Counted from the stretch's first letter, positions 18,833 through 28,703 are shown. The stretch is 64,000 nt of DNA from Micromonospora olivasterospora (GCF_007830265.1 NZ_VLKE01000001.1:1364001-1428000), one strand, 5' to 3'. The notes: generated from the letters alone by a model not told the origin. Numbers and translations are program-made.

Positions 18833-20423
18833 CCACCCGCCCCGCCCGGCCGCCCCGCCCGCCGGAGGCCGGCCGCCGGGCGCGGCCGCCGGCGCGGCCG
18901 CCGGGCGCGGCCGCCGGGCGCGGCCGCCGGGCGCGGCCGCCGGTGATCAAGAGAAATGCGTCGGAGTCGATCTCCCCGGTGGCGCAAACCTCTTGATCGA
19001 CCGGGCGGGGACCACGCAGGCCGGGCAGGGACCACGCAGGCCGGGCAGGGACCACGCAGGCCGGGCAGGGACCACGCAGGCCGGGCAGGGACCACGCAGG
19101 CCGGGCGGGGATCACGCAGGCCGGGCGGGGACCCCACGCAGCCGGGGGGATCACGCAGGCGGGGCGGGCGCCGCGGGGGCGGGGCCGGTGCCGGCTCGGC
19201 GGCCGGGCGGTCAGGGAGAGCCGGCGGGTGGCGATCCGCCAGCCGACCGCGTAGACCACGGTGACCAGGCCGCAGCCGGCCAGCACGACCCGCTCGTCGA
19301 CGACGTCGACCACCGCGGCCACGACGAGTTGGCTGACCGAGATGGCGAGCGTCGCCAGCATCATGTCGGTCGCGAACACCCGGCCGCGCAGCCGGTCCGG
19401 CACCTCGCCCTGGAGGGCGAAGTTCGACATCACCCAGTTGCTGCCGCCCGCGAAGTGCGCCACGAAGACCAGCGCCAGCACCAGCGGGAACCATCGGGCC
19501 ACCGAGACGCCCAGGTAGGACAGCCCGTACAGCGACATGGACAGGGCCAGGCCGGTCAGCAGCCAGGCCCGGTTGGTCAGCACCCGGCGCATCAGGATCG
19601 GGCCGACCAGCGCACCCGCCCCGCGTACGGCGAAGAGCAGGCCCGTGCCGATCGGACCCACCCCGTACAGGCCGGCGAGCAGCGGGAAGACGGTGAGCAC
19701 CCCGTTGCCGAGCCCCACCGCCGACTTGACCGTGACCAGCCCCAGCACGCGCGGGCGGTGGCCGATGTAGCGGAGCGCCTCCCCGATCGCCGCCCAGGTT
19801 CGCTGCGCCGGCGCGGCGGCGTCCCGCGGGGCCTGCAACGGCCGGCGGATCAGCGCCGCCAGGCCGGCGGCCAGGGCCAGGCCCGCGGCGGCCACCCAGA
19901 AGCAGGCGTACGGGCCGGCGGCGGCGCTCAGCACGCCGCCGAGCGAGGCGCCGACGACGGTCATGGTGCCCCAGGCCGACCCGGCGACGGCGTTGCCGGC
20001 GGCCAGCTCGTCCGGGTCGAGCACGTTGGGCAGGGCGGCCTGCGCGGCGGGCGAGTAGAAGGCCTTCGCCACCGCCACCAGGGCGATCGCCGCCATGGCC
20101 AGCCACGCCGTCCCGGCGCCCCGCACGCCGAGCAGCAGCAGCACGCCGAGTAGGGCGGCGACGTTGGCCGCGATCATGACCTTCCGGCGGTCGAACCGGT
20201 CGGCGACCACGCCCGTGACCGGCAGCAGCAGCGCCACCACGCCCGTGTCCACGGCGAGCACCAGGGCCCCCCAGATACCGCTGCCGGTCAGCTTCGGCAG
20301 CAACACCAGCAGCGGCACCATGACGAACCAGTCGGCGCCGAAGACCACCAGCTCGGCCAGGAAGAGGTTGCGGAAGCTCCGGTTGCGGACCAGGACCGAG
20401 AGGGTTGGCGACACGTCCGGCAA
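18714..20423 (-). CDS. MFS transporter with aberrant repeat-encoded C-terminal tail
   Basis: Residues 1 to about 405 are a complete twelve-helix major facilitator (VADRFDRRKVMIAAN loop A motif, PLLAGLYGVGPIGTG, DRLRGRVFATDMM), of the MFS_3/enterobactin-exporter-like group. After the last helix (about 19205) the frame does not stop. It reads through a 20-bp tandem repeat, producing PACVVPARPAWSLPGLRGPC repeats, then a palindromic element and GC repeats, and ends at 18714 inside the convergent membrane-protein gene. The original stop was probably lost when the repeat arose. Substrate unknown. Confidence 0.8.
   Translation of the reverse strand: MPDVSPTLSVLVRNRSFRNLFLAELVVFGADWFVMVPLLVLLPKLTGSGIWGALVLAVDTGVVALLLPVTGVVADRFDRRKVMIAANVAALLGVLLLLGVRGAGTAWLAMAAIALVAVAKAFYSPAAQAALPNVLDPDELAAGNAVAGSAWGTMTVVGASLGGVLSAAAGPYACFWVAAAGLALAAGLAALIRRPLQAPRDAAAPAQRTWAAIGEALRYIGHRPRVLGLVTVKSAVGLGNGVLTVFPLLAGLYGVGPIGTGLLFAVRGAGALVGPILMRRVLTNRAWLLTGLALSMSLYGLSYLGVSVARWFPLVLALVFVAHFAGGSNWVMSNFALQGEVPDRLRGRVFATDMMLATLAISVSQLVVAAVVDVVDERVVLAGCGLVTVVYAVGWRIATRRLSLTARPPSRHRPRPRGARPACVIPPAAWGPRPACVIPARPAWSLPGLRGPCPACVVPARPAWSLPGLRGPRPVDQEVCATGEIDSDAFLLITGGRARRPRPAAAPGGRAGGRARRPASGGRGGRAGRVVSGRGAASGGGRRARRRSAGPARPRGARRSPGRPPWRRR
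18879..18943. repeat. 13-bp GC-rich tandem repeat
   Basis: About five copies of a unit close to GCGCGGCCGCCGG lie just after the small membrane-protein gene. Each contains a NotI-type GCGGCCGC core. Confidence 0.75.
18945..18998. repeat. Palindromic intergenic element A
   Basis: GATCAAGAG (18945-18953) is mirrored by CTCTTGATC (18990-18998), and inner TGCG/CGCA bases add to the stem. The 54-base element sits between two tandem repeats. Its form suggests a dispersed intergenic palindrome; copy number was not tested. Confidence 0.6.
19001..19120. repeat. 20-bp tandem repeat, six copies
   Basis: The unit is CCGGGCRGGGACCACGCAGG. Copies at 19021-19100 are identical and the flanking ones differ by one or two bases; degenerate copies continue to about 19160. 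Because 20 is not a multiple of three, the overlapping minus-strand frame yields a 20-residue peptide period. Confidence 0.9.
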
Positions 20424-20425
20424 CC

Positions 20426-21247
20426 CTACCCCTCGGGGTGCGGGGCGGTCGCCTGACGGAGCAGCTCGGAGACGGTCACGAAGGCGAAGCCCCGGTCCCG
20501 CAGCGCGGTGATCATGTCGGGCAGGCCGCGCAGCGCGACCAGCCGGCGGGCGTCGCCCACGTCGTGCGCGAGCAGGATGGTGCCGGGCTCCACGCCGGCG
20601 ACGACCCGCCGGGCGTGCCCCGCCGGGTCACCCGGGAACTGCCTCTCGACCATCTGCAACGACCACAGCACCAGCCGGTAGTCCAGCCGGGCGGCGGCGT
20701 GCAGCACCGCGCCGCCGAGGTGTCCGTACGGCGGACGGAGCAGGCGGGGCGCGGACCCGGCGGCCTCGGCGATCGCGTCGTGGGCGCGGCGCAGGTCGTC
20801 GTGGACCTCGACGGCGTCGTGCCGGGCCAGGTCACGGTGCGCCCAGCTGTGGTTGCCCACCTCGTGCCGGCCGAGCCGGCCGCGCAGGATGCCGGCGTGC
20901 CGCCGGGCCCGTTCGCCAACCAGGAAGAACGTGGCCGGCACGGCGTACCGGTCCAGGGTGTCCAGCACCATCGGGGTCCACCGTGGCTGCGGACCGTCGT
21001 CGAAGGTGAGCGCGACCAGCCGCCGCGCGGTGCGGGCGGCCCAGACCACCGACACCTCGCCGCCGCCGACCTGCTGGCGGCCGCCGCCCAGCGTGGCGCT
21101 GGCCGGGCCGCCCGCCAGTGGCAGCCGCCGGTCGGCGATCCAGGTGGCCTGGGACATGCCCACGGCGCCCAGGGCCGCGCCTCCGGCGGCGAGCCCCGAC
21201 CGGCGCAGCACGGCCCGCCGGTCCCATCGGCCAGCCCCGTCCGCCAT
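20426..21247 (-). CDS. Secreted polysaccharide deacetylase (NodB domain)
   Basis: This 273-residue carbohydrate esterase (CE4) removes acetyl groups from chitin oligomers, xylan or peptidoglycan. A twin-arginine-like signal (DRRAVLRRSGLAAGGAALG) precedes the NodB domain. The domain has TFDDGP (catalytic base and metal aspartates), the metal-binding HSWAH, and RPPYG. The last helix ends DRGFAFVTVSELL. The start at 21247 (MADGAGRWDRR) puts the signal at the N-terminus; ATG 21310 is an alternative. It lies two bases from the MFS gene and downstream of the RND pump. Confidence 0.88.
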   Translation of the reverse strand: MADGAGRWDRRAVLRRSGLAAGGAALGAVGMSQATWIADRRLPLAGGPASATLGGGRQQVGGGEVSVVWAARTARRLVALTFDDGPQPRWTPMVLDTLDRYAVPATFFLVGERARRHAGILRGRLGRHEVGNHSWAHRDLARHDAVEVHDDLRRAHDAIAEAAGSAPRLLRPPYGHLGGAVLHAAARLDYRLVLWSLQMVERQFPGDPAGHARRVVAGVEPGTILLAHDVGDARRLVALRGLPDMITALRDRGFAFVTVSELLRQATAPHPEG

Positions 21248-21354
21248 GGCCCGCCCCCGCTCCGGGCGGTCGCCCCGCGAGGCGACCGCGAGACACCCAG
21301 TATGTGGCAAGGGGCTCGCGGTACGGGCCGGAACACGACCGGGCGGAGCCGGAA

Positions 21355-21387
21355 ACGCCCCCGCCGGGTCGGACCCGGCGGGGGCGT
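21355..21387 (-). terminator. Strong hairpin after the RND pump gene
   Basis: ACGCCCCCGCCGGGTC (21355-21370) and GACCCGGCGGGGGCGT (21372-21387) are perfect complements, giving a stem of about 14 pairs, 17 bases past the pump stop. Confidence 0.7.
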
Positions 21388-21403
21388 CAGCCGTACGCGT
21401 CGA

Positions 21404-24400
21404 CTACTCGGTCGGCGGCAGCGGCGACTGCCGGCTCCTCGGCAGCCGGAGCACCTCGAACTGGTCGGTACCGTCGACCAGCGCCCCGGAGGGCGCGGGC
21501 CGGGCCGGGGCCGCCACGCCGGCCGGTACGGGCTCGGCACGGCCGTCCGCCGCCGCGCCGTCCGCCCCCGGCTCCGACCCGCCGGTACGCCGGGCGCGCC
21601 GCGCCCGCAGCGACTCCTTCGTGTACTCCACCATCGTGTAGAGCGTCGGCACGAGCACCAGGGTGAGCAGGGTGGAGGTGATCAGGCCGCCGATCACCAC
21701 GATCGCCAGCGGCTTGGAGATGAAGCCGCCCTCCCCGGTGAGCCCGAACGCCATCGGCAGCAGCGCGAAGATCGTGGCCACCGCCGTCATCAGGATCGGC
21801 CGCAGCCGGCGCCGGCCGCCCTCGACCACCGCCTCCCCGACCGCCATGCCCTGCGCCCGGTACTGGTTGACCAGGTCCAGCAGCACGATCGCGTTGGTCA
21901 CCACGATGCCGACCAGCATGAGCACGCCGATCAGCGCCGGCACGCCCAGCGGGGTGCCGGTGGCCAGCAGCAGGCCGATCGCGCCGGTCGCCGCGAACGG
22001 GATGCTGACCAGCAGGATCAGCGCCTGGGTCAGGCTGCGGAACGTCGCCACCATGATCAGGAAGACGATCGCGATCGCGGCCAGCACGGCCAGGCCGAGG
22101 TCCCCGAACGCCTCCTCCTGGTCGGCGCTGACACCGCCGATACGCAGCGTCGCCCCCGGCAGGTCGATGGCGTCCAGCTTCTTCTGCAGCTCCTGGGTGG
22201 TCGCGCCGAGGTTGGCGCCGGTCGCCGTGCCGGTGACCGAGACGCTGCGCTCGCCGTCGATCCGGGTCACCTGCTGCGGCCCCTCGGCCTGGGTGACGTC
22301 GGCGATGTCGTCCAGCTTCACCGGCCCGACCGGCAGGGCGCGCAGCTCCTCCACCGTCGTCGGCGGCTGGCCCGCGCCGCGCAGCACCACGTCCTGCTGG
22401 ACGCCGTCGACGCTCACCTGCCCCAGCGGGGTGCCCCGGTACACCTGGGCCACCAACTGCCCGACGGCCGCCTCGGTGAGCCCGACCCGGGCCGCGGCCA
22501 GCCGGTCCACCGTGACGTCGACCCGCGGCACCCGCTCGGCCAGGCTGGTCGAGACGTCCTCCACGTCCGCGAGGTCCGCCATCGCGGCCCGCGCCTGCTC
22601 GGCCGCCCGGGCCAGCACCTCCTGGTCGGCGGCCTGGACGACCACCTCCAACCGGTTGGCCGAGGCGCCGCCCTGGCCGGCGCCGAAGCTGATCTCGCCC
22701 GCGTCGGCGCCGAGCGCGTCGAACTCCCTGCGCAGCTTCTCCCGCACCCCGGCGGCGTCCGAGTCGCCGTCGAGGGTGACGGAGAAGCTGGCGGAGTCGT
22801 TGCCCCCGCCGCCCGCCCACGGCTGGTCGTTGCCGCCGGCCGTCACCTGGTACGTCTCGACGCCGTCCGTCCGCTCCAGCACCGCCTCGACCCGGCGGGC
22901 CGCCTGGTCGGTGGCGGCCAGGCCGGAGCCGGCCGGCAGTTCCTGGGTGATGGTCAGGGTGTCCTGGCCGGAGTCGTCGAGGAAGTTGGTCTTCAACGCG
23001 CCGGACAGGCAGAGCGTGCCGACCAGCACGACCAGGCCCGCCCCCACGGTGATCCAGCGGGTCTTGCGGGACCGGGTGGCGAACCCGATCGCCGGCAGGT
23101 ATGCCCGCTGCAGCGGGCTGCGCAGCTCCCTCTCCTCGGCCGCCCGGCGCACCGCGGCGTCGTCCGCCCCGGCCGGCTTGGGCCGCAGGAACCAGTACGC
23201 CAGCACCGGGATCACCGTCAGCGAGACCAGCAGCGAGGCGAGCAGGGCCACCGTCACCGTGATCGCGAACGGCGCGAAGAGCTGCCCGACGAAGCCGCCG
23301 ACCAGCGCGATCGGGGCGAAGACGGCGACCGTGGTGAGCGTCGAGGCGGTGACGGCGCCGGCCACCTCGCGTACGGCGGTGACGATCGCGTCCCGCTTCG
23401 GCTCGCCGTACTCCAGATGGCGCTTGATGTTCTCCAGCACCACGATCGAGTCGTCGACGACCCGCCCGACCGCGATGGTCAGCGCGCCGAGGGTGAGCAG
23501 GTTGAGCGAGTGGTCGCCGATCCAGAGCGCGATCAGGGCCACCAGCACCGACAGCGGGATGGAGACGGCGGTGACCAGGGTGGAACGGATCGAGAGCAGG
23601 AAGACCAGGATCACCACGACCGCCATGACCAGGCCGAGCAGGCCCTCCGTGGTCAGGCTCTCGATGGACCTCTCCACGAACGGCGCCTGGTCGAACACGA
23701 CGGTCAGGTCCGCGCCCGCGGTGGCCCCCAGGTCGGCGAGCCGGTCGCGGATCTCGTGGGAGATCTCGACCGCGTTGCCGTCCGGGGCGGCCGTCACGGC
23801 GATGCCGAGGCTGTCCTTGCCGTTGGTACGGGTGAACGACGTCGCCGGGGCGAGCTGCTGCTCGACCGTCGCCACGTCGCCGAGCCGCACCGGCGCCGCC
23901 TTCGGCGCCGTCGGGGTCAGGACGATGCCCCGGAGGTCGTCGATCGAGGCGATCGGGGTGCCGACCTGGACGGTCAGCGAACGGGAGCCGTCGGTCACCG
24001 CGCCGGCCGGCACCGCCACGCCGTTGGTCTTCAGCGCCGCGCCGATCGCGGTCGGCGCGAGTTGCGCGGCGGCCAGCTTGGCCGGGTCCGGGGTGACCGT
24101 GACGACCTCGTCCCGGGTGCCGGTCACCGCGACCGTGCGCACCCCGTCGATCGCCTCCAACTCCGGCACCACGGTCTCGCGCAGCTTGTCGGCCAGGGCG
24201 CGCTCGTCGCCGCCGCCCGCCGCGGCGATCACCACCGCAGGCAGATCGTCGGTGGTGCCGGTGAGGATCTGCGGGTCGACGCCCTCGGGGAGCTGGCTGT
24301 CGATCCGGCCCAGCGCGGTCTCCATCTTGTTGACCACGGTGTCGAGGTCGGTGCCGAACTCGTACTGCACCTGGACGACCGTGGACCCCTCGCGGGAGGT

Positions 24401-24649
24401 CGAGGTCATCTTCTCCAGCCCGGGCAGGCCCTGGAGGCTGTTCTCGATCGGCTCGGTGACCTGCGACTCGACGATCTCGGGCGCGGCGCCGGGATAGACC
24501 GCCACGATGAACGCGCCCGGGAACTCCAGCGACGGCAGGAGTTGCTGCTTCAGCGACGGTACGGCGAACGCCCCGAAAAGCGTCACGACCACCGCGACGA
24601 GGGCGACCAGCCCCCGGTTGGCGAGGCTTGATCTGGCGAGCAGCGACAT
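21404..24649 (-). CDS. RND-family efflux pump (AcrB/HAE1-like)
   Basis: This 1081-residue inner-membrane transporter begins MSLLARSSLANRGLVALVAV, has two large extracytoplasmic loops, and twelve expected helices. The proton-relay region is visible in the fourth helix (IAVGRVVDDSIVVLENIKRH), and the second half repeats the pattern (GVLMLVGIVVTNAIVLLDLV). Gram-positive members act without an outer-membrane channel, and the substrate is unknown. The start has AGGAG eleven bases upstream. It sits between thrC and thrB, interrupting what is usually a continuous threonine operon. Confidence 0.92.
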   Translation of the reverse strand: MSLLARSSLANRGLVALVAVVVTLFGAFAVPSLKQQLLPSLEFPGAFIVAVYPGAAPEIVESQVTEPIENSLQGLPGLEKMTSTSREGSTVVQVQYEFGTDLDTVVNKMETALGRIDSQLPEGVDPQILTGTTDDLPAVVIAAAGGGDERALADKLRETVVPELEAIDGVRTVAVTGTRDEVVTVTPDPAKLAAAQLAPTAIGAALKTNGVAVPAGAVTDGSRSLTVQVGTPIASIDDLRGIVLTPTAPKAAPVRLGDVATVEQQLAPATSFTRTNGKDSLGIAVTAAPDGNAVEISHEIRDRLADLGATAGADLTVVFDQAPFVERSIESLTTEGLLGLVMAVVVILVFLLSIRSTLVTAVSIPLSVLVALIALWIGDHSLNLLTLGALTIAVGRVVDDSIVVLENIKRHLEYGEPKRDAIVTAVREVAGAVTASTLTTVAVFAPIALVGGFVGQLFAPFAITVTVALLASLLVSLTVIPVLAYWFLRPKPAGADDAAVRRAAEERELRSPLQRAYLPAIGFATRSRKTRWITVGAGLVVLVGTLCLSGALKTNFLDDSGQDTLTITQELPAGSGLAATDQAARRVEAVLERTDGVETYQVTAGGNDQPWAGGGGNDSASFSVTLDGDSDAAGVREKLRREFDALGADAGEISFGAGQGGASANRLEVVVQAADQEVLARAAEQARAAMADLADVEDVSTSLAERVPRVDVTVDRLAAARVGLTEAAVGQLVAQVYRGTPLGQVSVDGVQQDVVLRGAGQPPTTVEELRALPVGPVKLDDIADVTQAEGPQQVTRIDGERSVSVTGTATGANLGATTQELQKKLDAIDLPGATLRIGGVSADQEEAFGDLGLAVLAAIAIVFLIMVATFRSLTQALILLVSIPFAATGAIGLLLATGTPLGVPALIGVLMLVGIVVTNAIVLLDLVNQYRAQGMAVGEAVVEGGRRRLRPILMTAVATIFALLPMAFGLTGEGGFISKPLAIVVIGGLITSTLLTLVLVPTLYTMVEYTKESLRARRARRTGGSEPGADGAAADGRAEPVPAGVAAPARPAPSGALVDGTDQFEVLRLPRSRQSPLPPTE

Positions 24650-24824
24650 CGGCGTGGCTCACTCCTGGAGAAAGGCGGACAGGTCGGCAGGGAAAGTGTG
24701 CCGGACCCGATAATCCCCTCCGGCGACGGCGACGGGTCTCGCGGGCCCGCCGTGCCATCGGTAGCCACACCGCCCCGCCGATCGGCTACCCCGTTCCGCC
24801 GGTCCCCGCTGCCGGGCGGCAGCC

Positions 24825-25874
24825 TCAGGCGAGGTCGAGCGAGCGGGCGGCGGCCAGCGGGTCGTTGGCGATGGTGACCGGGGCCGGGGCGGTGGAGATC
24901 GCCCACTCCGGATCCTTGAGCCCGTGGCCGGTGACGGTGCAGACGACCGTGGCGCCGGCCGGGACCCGGCCCGCCGCGGCCTGCTGGAGCAGGCCGGCCA
25001 CGCTGGCCGCGCTGCCCAGCTCGACGAAGACCCCGACCTCCCGGGCGAGCAGCCGGTACGCGGCGAGGATCTCCCGGTCGGTGACGGCGGCGATCAGCCC
25101 GCCCGAGGCGTCCCGGGCGTCGAGCGCCTTCGTCCAGCTCGCCGGGTTGCCGATGCGGATCGCGGTGGCGATGGTGGACGGTTCGGGCACCACCCGACCG
25201 GTGACGATGGGCGCCGCCCCGGCCGCCTGGAAGCCGTACATCTTCGGGGCGCGGGTGGCGTTGCCGGCGCGCAGGTCCTCCGTGTAGCCCAGCCAGTACG
25301 CGGAGATGTTGCCCGCGTTGCCGACCGGCAGGCAGTGGATGTCCGGCGCGTCGCCGAGCGCCTCGACGATCTCGAACGCGGCCGTCTTCTGCCCGTGCAG
25401 GCGGTCGGGGTTGACCGAGTTGACCAGCGCGACCGGGAAGTCCTGGGCGAGCTTCGCCGCCAGCGCGAGGCAGTCGTCGAAGTTGCCGTTGACCTGGAGC
25501 AGCTTCGCACCGTGCACCAGCGCCTGGGCCAGCTTGCCGAGCGCGATCTTGCCCTGCGGCACCAGCACCGCACAGGTGATCCCGGCCCGGGCCGCGTACG
25601 CCGCGGCGGAGGCGCTGGTGTTGCCGGTCGACGCGCAGATGATCGCCTTGTCGCCCGCCTCGATGGCCTTGGAGACGGCGACCGTCATGCCCCGGTCCTT
25701 GAACGAGCCGGTCGGGTTGGCGCCCTCGACCTTGAGGTAGACGTCGCAGCCGAGGCGGGCGGAGAGCACCGGCGCGGGCAGCAGCGGGGTGTTCCCCTCG
25801 TGCAGCGTGACGACCGGGGTGGCATCGGTGACCGGCAGCCGGTCCCGGTACGTCTCGATCAGGCCCCGCCACAT
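24825..25874 (-). CDS. thrC: Threonine synthase
   Basis: This 349-residue PLP enzyme converts O-phosphohomoserine to threonine. The PLP lysine is in [18 protein letters not shown] (about residue 58), and the phosphate-binding glycine loop in [13 protein letters not shown]. Length is that of the short actinobacterial type. It lies about 115 bases downstream of hom on the same strand. Its usual downstream neighbour thrB is 6.4 kb away. Confidence 0.96.
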   Translation of the reverse strand: MWRGLIETYRDRLPVTDATPVVTLHEGNTPLLPAPVLSARLGCDVYLKVEGANPTGSFKDRGMTVAVSKAIEAGDKAIICASTGNTSASAAAYAARAGITCAVLVPQGKIALGKLAQALVHGAKLLQVNGNFDDCLALAAKLAQDFPVALVNSVNPDRLHGQKTAAFEIVEALGDAPDIHCLPVGNAGNISAYWLGYTEDLRAGNATRAPKMYGFQAAGAAPIVTGRVVPEPSTIATAIRIGNPASWTKALDARDASGGLIAAVTDREILAAYRLLAREVGVFVELGSAASVAGLLQQAAAGRVPAGATVVCTVTGHGLKDPEWAISTAPAPVTIANDPLAAARSLDLA

Positions 25875-25989
25875 GTCGCTCTCCTCGCCTCGGCCCGCCC
25901 CGGTCTCGTCGGGGCCCTACCCAGCGTGAACCAGCCTCCCGGACCGGCCGCCGGCACACCTCGGCTTAACCATCAGGCGGGACGGAAGG

Positions 25990-27321
25990 CTACGCCCCGC
26001 CCTCGACCCGAAGCACACTCGGCACCGACCGGACGATGTCCAGCCCCCGCAGCTCGCCCACGGTGGCCGCGAGCGCGGCGTCGGGCGCCGTGTGGGTGAC
26101 GATGACCAGCTCGGCGTCCTCGCCCGAACCCGCCCCGGCCCCGCTCGCGCCGGCCGAGCCCTGACGGACCGTGGCGATCGACACGCCGTGCCGGGCGAAC
26201 ACCCCGGCGACCGCCGCCAGCACCCCGGGCCGGTCGGCCACGTCGAGGCTGACGTGGTAGCGGGTCAGCGCCTCGCCCATCGGCCGCACCGGCAGGTCCG
26301 CGTACGCCGACTCGCTGGGCGCGCGGACGCCCGCGAGCCGGTTGCGGGCCACCGCCACCACGTCGCCGAGCACGGCGCTGGCGGTCGGCGCGCCGCCCGC
26401 GCCGCGGCCGTAGAACATGAGCTGCCCGGCCGCCTCGGCCTCGACGAAGACCGCGTTGAACGCGTCGCCGACGCTGGCCAGCGGGTGGGTCCGCGGAATC
26501 ATCGCCGGGTGCACCCGGACGTTGACCGTCTCCTTCCCGGCGGCGTCCGGGACCCGGGCGGCGATGCAGAGCAGCTTGATGGTGCAGCCCATCGCCCGGG
26601 CGCTCGCCACGTCGGCGGCGGTGACCTCCGTGATCCCCTCGCGGTGCACGTCCGCCGCGGTGACCCGGGTGTGGAACGCCAGCGAGGCGAGGATGGCCGC
26701 CTTGGCCGCCGCGTCGAAGCCCTCCACGTCGGCCGTCGGGTCCGCCTCGGCGTACCCCAGCGCGGTGGCCTCCTCCAGCGCCTCCGCGAATCCGGCGCCG
26801 GTGGCGTCCATGGCGGAGAGGATGAAGTTGGTGGTGCCGTTGACGATGCCGGTGACCCGGTTGACCCGGTCGCCGTGCAGCGAGTCGCGCAGCGGGCGCA
26901 GCAGCGGGATGGCCCCCGCGACGGACGCCTCGTAGTAGAGGTCCGCGCCGCCCTCGGCGGCGGCGGCGTGCAGCGCGGCGCCGTCCTCGGCGAGCAGCGC
27001 CTTGTTGGCGGTGACCACGCTCTTGCCGGCGCGCAGCGCCTCGACCAGCCAGCCGCGGGCCGGCTCGATCCCGCCGACGACCTCGACCACCACGTCGACG
27101 TCGTCCCGCTTGACCAGGCCGAGCGCGTCGGTGGTGAACAGGGCCTCGTCGACCGGCAGGTCGCCGCGGTCCCGGCCGAGCCGGCGGACGGCGATCCCGG
27201 CGATCTCCAGCGGGGCGCCGATCCGGGCGGCGAGGTCGGCCGACTGCTCGTGCAGCAGCCGCACCACCTCGCTGCCGACCGTGCCGCAGCCGAGCAGCGC
27301 CAAGCGCACAGGTGAGATCAT
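25990..27321 (-). CDS. hom: Homoserine dehydrogenase with ACT domain
   Basis: This 443-residue enzyme reduces aspartate semialdehyde to homoserine. The N-terminal Rossmann motif is LLGCGTVGSEVVRLL, the catalytic domain has the GIVNGTTNFIL signature, and a C-terminal ACT domain (YHVSLDVADRPGVLAAVAGV) suggests feedback inhibition by threonine. Its ATG overlaps the lysA stop by four bases (27318-27321), so the two are translationally coupled. Confidence 0.97.
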   Translation of the reverse strand: MISPVRLALLGCGTVGSEVVRLLHEQSADLAARIGAPLEIAGIAVRRLGRDRGDLPVDEALFTTDALGLVKRDDVDVVVEVVGGIEPARGWLVEALRAGKSVVTANKALLAEDGAALHAAAAEGGADLYYEASVAGAIPLLRPLRDSLHGDRVNRVTGIVNGTTNFILSAMDATGAGFAEALEEATALGYAEADPTADVEGFDAAAKAAILASLAFHTRVTAADVHREGITEVTAADVASARAMGCTIKLLCIAARVPDAAGKETVNVRVHPAMIPRTHPLASVGDAFNAVFVEAEAAGQLMFYGRGAGGAPTASAVLGDVVAVARNRLAGVRAPSESAYADLPVRPMGEALTRYHVSLDVADRPGVLAAVAGVFARHGVSIATVRQGSAGASGAGAGSGEDAELVIVTHTAPDAALAATVGELRGLDIVRSVPSVLRVEGGA

Positions 27322-28703
27322 CCGACATCCAATGCGAGAAGGTCCTGTTCCGTCTCCCGCCGGACGATCAGCCGCGCGCGTCCGTCCCGCACCGCGACCA
27401 CCGGGGGCCGGGGCACGTGGTTGTAGTTGCTGGCCATGCTCCGGCAGTATGCGCCGGTGCCGGGCACCGCGAGAAGATCTCCGGGCTGCACGTCGGCGGG
27501 CAGGAATTCATCCTTCACCACGATGTCCCCGGACTCACAGTGCTTTCCCACCACGCGGGCGAGCATCGGCTCGGCCGCCGAGGCCCGGGAGGCCACGGTC
27601 GCCGAGTACGACGCGTCGTAGAGGGCGGTGCGGATGTTGTCGCTCATCCCGCCGTCCACACTCACGTACGTCCGCAACCCGTCCACGTCCTTGACGGTGC
27701 CGACCTCGTACAGGGTGAACACGGCGGGGCCGGCGATCGCCCGACCCGGTTCGATGGACAGGTGCGGCACGGCGAGCCGTTCGGCCTGGCACTCCCCCTC
27801 GACGATCTTGCGCATCCGCTTGGCCAGTTCGTGCGGGGCGGCCGGGTCGTCCTGGGTGGTGTACGCGATGCCGAAGCCGCCGCCCAGGTCCAGCTCGGGC
27901 AGCTCCACGCCCCGGGCGTCGCGGATCTGCGCCTGCAGGCCGAGCACCCGCCGGGCGGAGACCTCGAAGCCGCTGGCGTCGAAGATCTGCGAGCCGATGT
28001 GCGAGTGCAGGCCGCGCAGGTCCAGCACGCCGTCGTCGAGGACGCGCAGCGCGGCGGCGATCGCCGCCCCGCCGGCCAGCGAGAAGCCGAACTTCTGGTC
28101 CTCGTGGGCGGTGGCGATGAACTCGTGGGTGTGCGCCTCCACCCCGACGGTGACCCGGATCAGCACGCCGGGGCGTACCCCCCGCTCGCGGGCCAGCGCG
28201 GTGAGCCGGTCGATCTCGTCGAACGAGTCGAGGATGATCCGTCCGACCCCCGCGTCCAGCGCCCGGGCCAGCTCGGCCACGGACTTGTTGTTGCCGTGGA
28301 AGCCGATCCGCTCCGGCGGCATCCCGGCCGCCAGCGCCACGGCCAGCTCGCCGCCGGTGCAGACGTCGAGGTGCATGCCCTCCTCGGCGATCATCCGCAC
28401 GACCGCGCGGCAGAGGAACGCCTTGCCGGCGTAGTAGACGTCGGCCTCGGGGAAGGCCGCGCGGAACTCGCGGCAGCGCGCCCGCAGGTCGTCCTCGTCG
28501 AGGACGTACACCGGGGTGCCGAACTCGGCCGCGATGTCGCGGACGCCGAGCCCCGCGACGGCGAGCGCGCCGTCGGCGGCCCGGGCCACGTTGCGCGGCC
28601 AGAGCTGCGGCACCAGAGCGTTGACGTCGACCGGCGTACGCAGCCACGCGGGCCCCCGGTTGCCCAGCTCGCCGTGCAGCGCCCCGGCCTCATGCGCGCG
28701 CAT
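27318..28703 (-). CDS. lysA: Diaminopimelate decarboxylase
   Basis: This 461-residue PLP enzyme of fold type III makes lysine from meso-diaminopimelate. The PLP-lysine motif is DVYYAGKAFLCRAV, with HSHIGSQIFD and GGGFGIAY further on and the dimer-interface catalytic CESGDIV. ATG 28703 has GGAGG six bases away; a GTG sits immediately before it. It lies between argS and hom, the common actinobacterial order. Confidence 0.96.
   Translation of the reverse strand: MRAHEAGALHGELGNRGPAWLRTPVDVNALVPQLWPRNVARAADGALAVAGLGVRDIAAEFGTPVYVLDEDDLRARCREFRAAFPEADVYYAGKAFLCRAVVRMIAEEGMHLDVCTGGELAVALAAGMPPERIGFHGNNKSVAELARALDAGVGRIILDSFDEIDRLTALARERGVRPGVLIRVTVGVEAHTHEFIATAHEDQKFGFSLAGGAAIAAALRVLDDGVLDLRGLHSHIGSQIFDASGFEVSARRVLGLQAQIRDARGVELPELDLGGGFGIAYTTQDDPAAPHELAKRMRKIVEGECQAERLAVPHLSIEPGRAIAGPAVFTLYEVGTVKDVDGLRTYVSVDGGMSDNIRTALYDASYSATVASRASAAEPMLARVVGKHCESGDIVVKDEFLPADVQPGDLLAVPGTGAYCRSMASNYNHVPRPPVVAVRDGRARLIVRRETEQDLLALDVG

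Noticed and set aside
19001..19120. CRISPR array
   Set aside because: The 20-bp units are directly adjacent without unique spacers and there are no cas genes, so this is a simple tandem repeat.
20405..24631. 1408-codon plus frame opposite the RND pump
   Set aside because: Antisense of the pump and deacetylase, without any domain signature.
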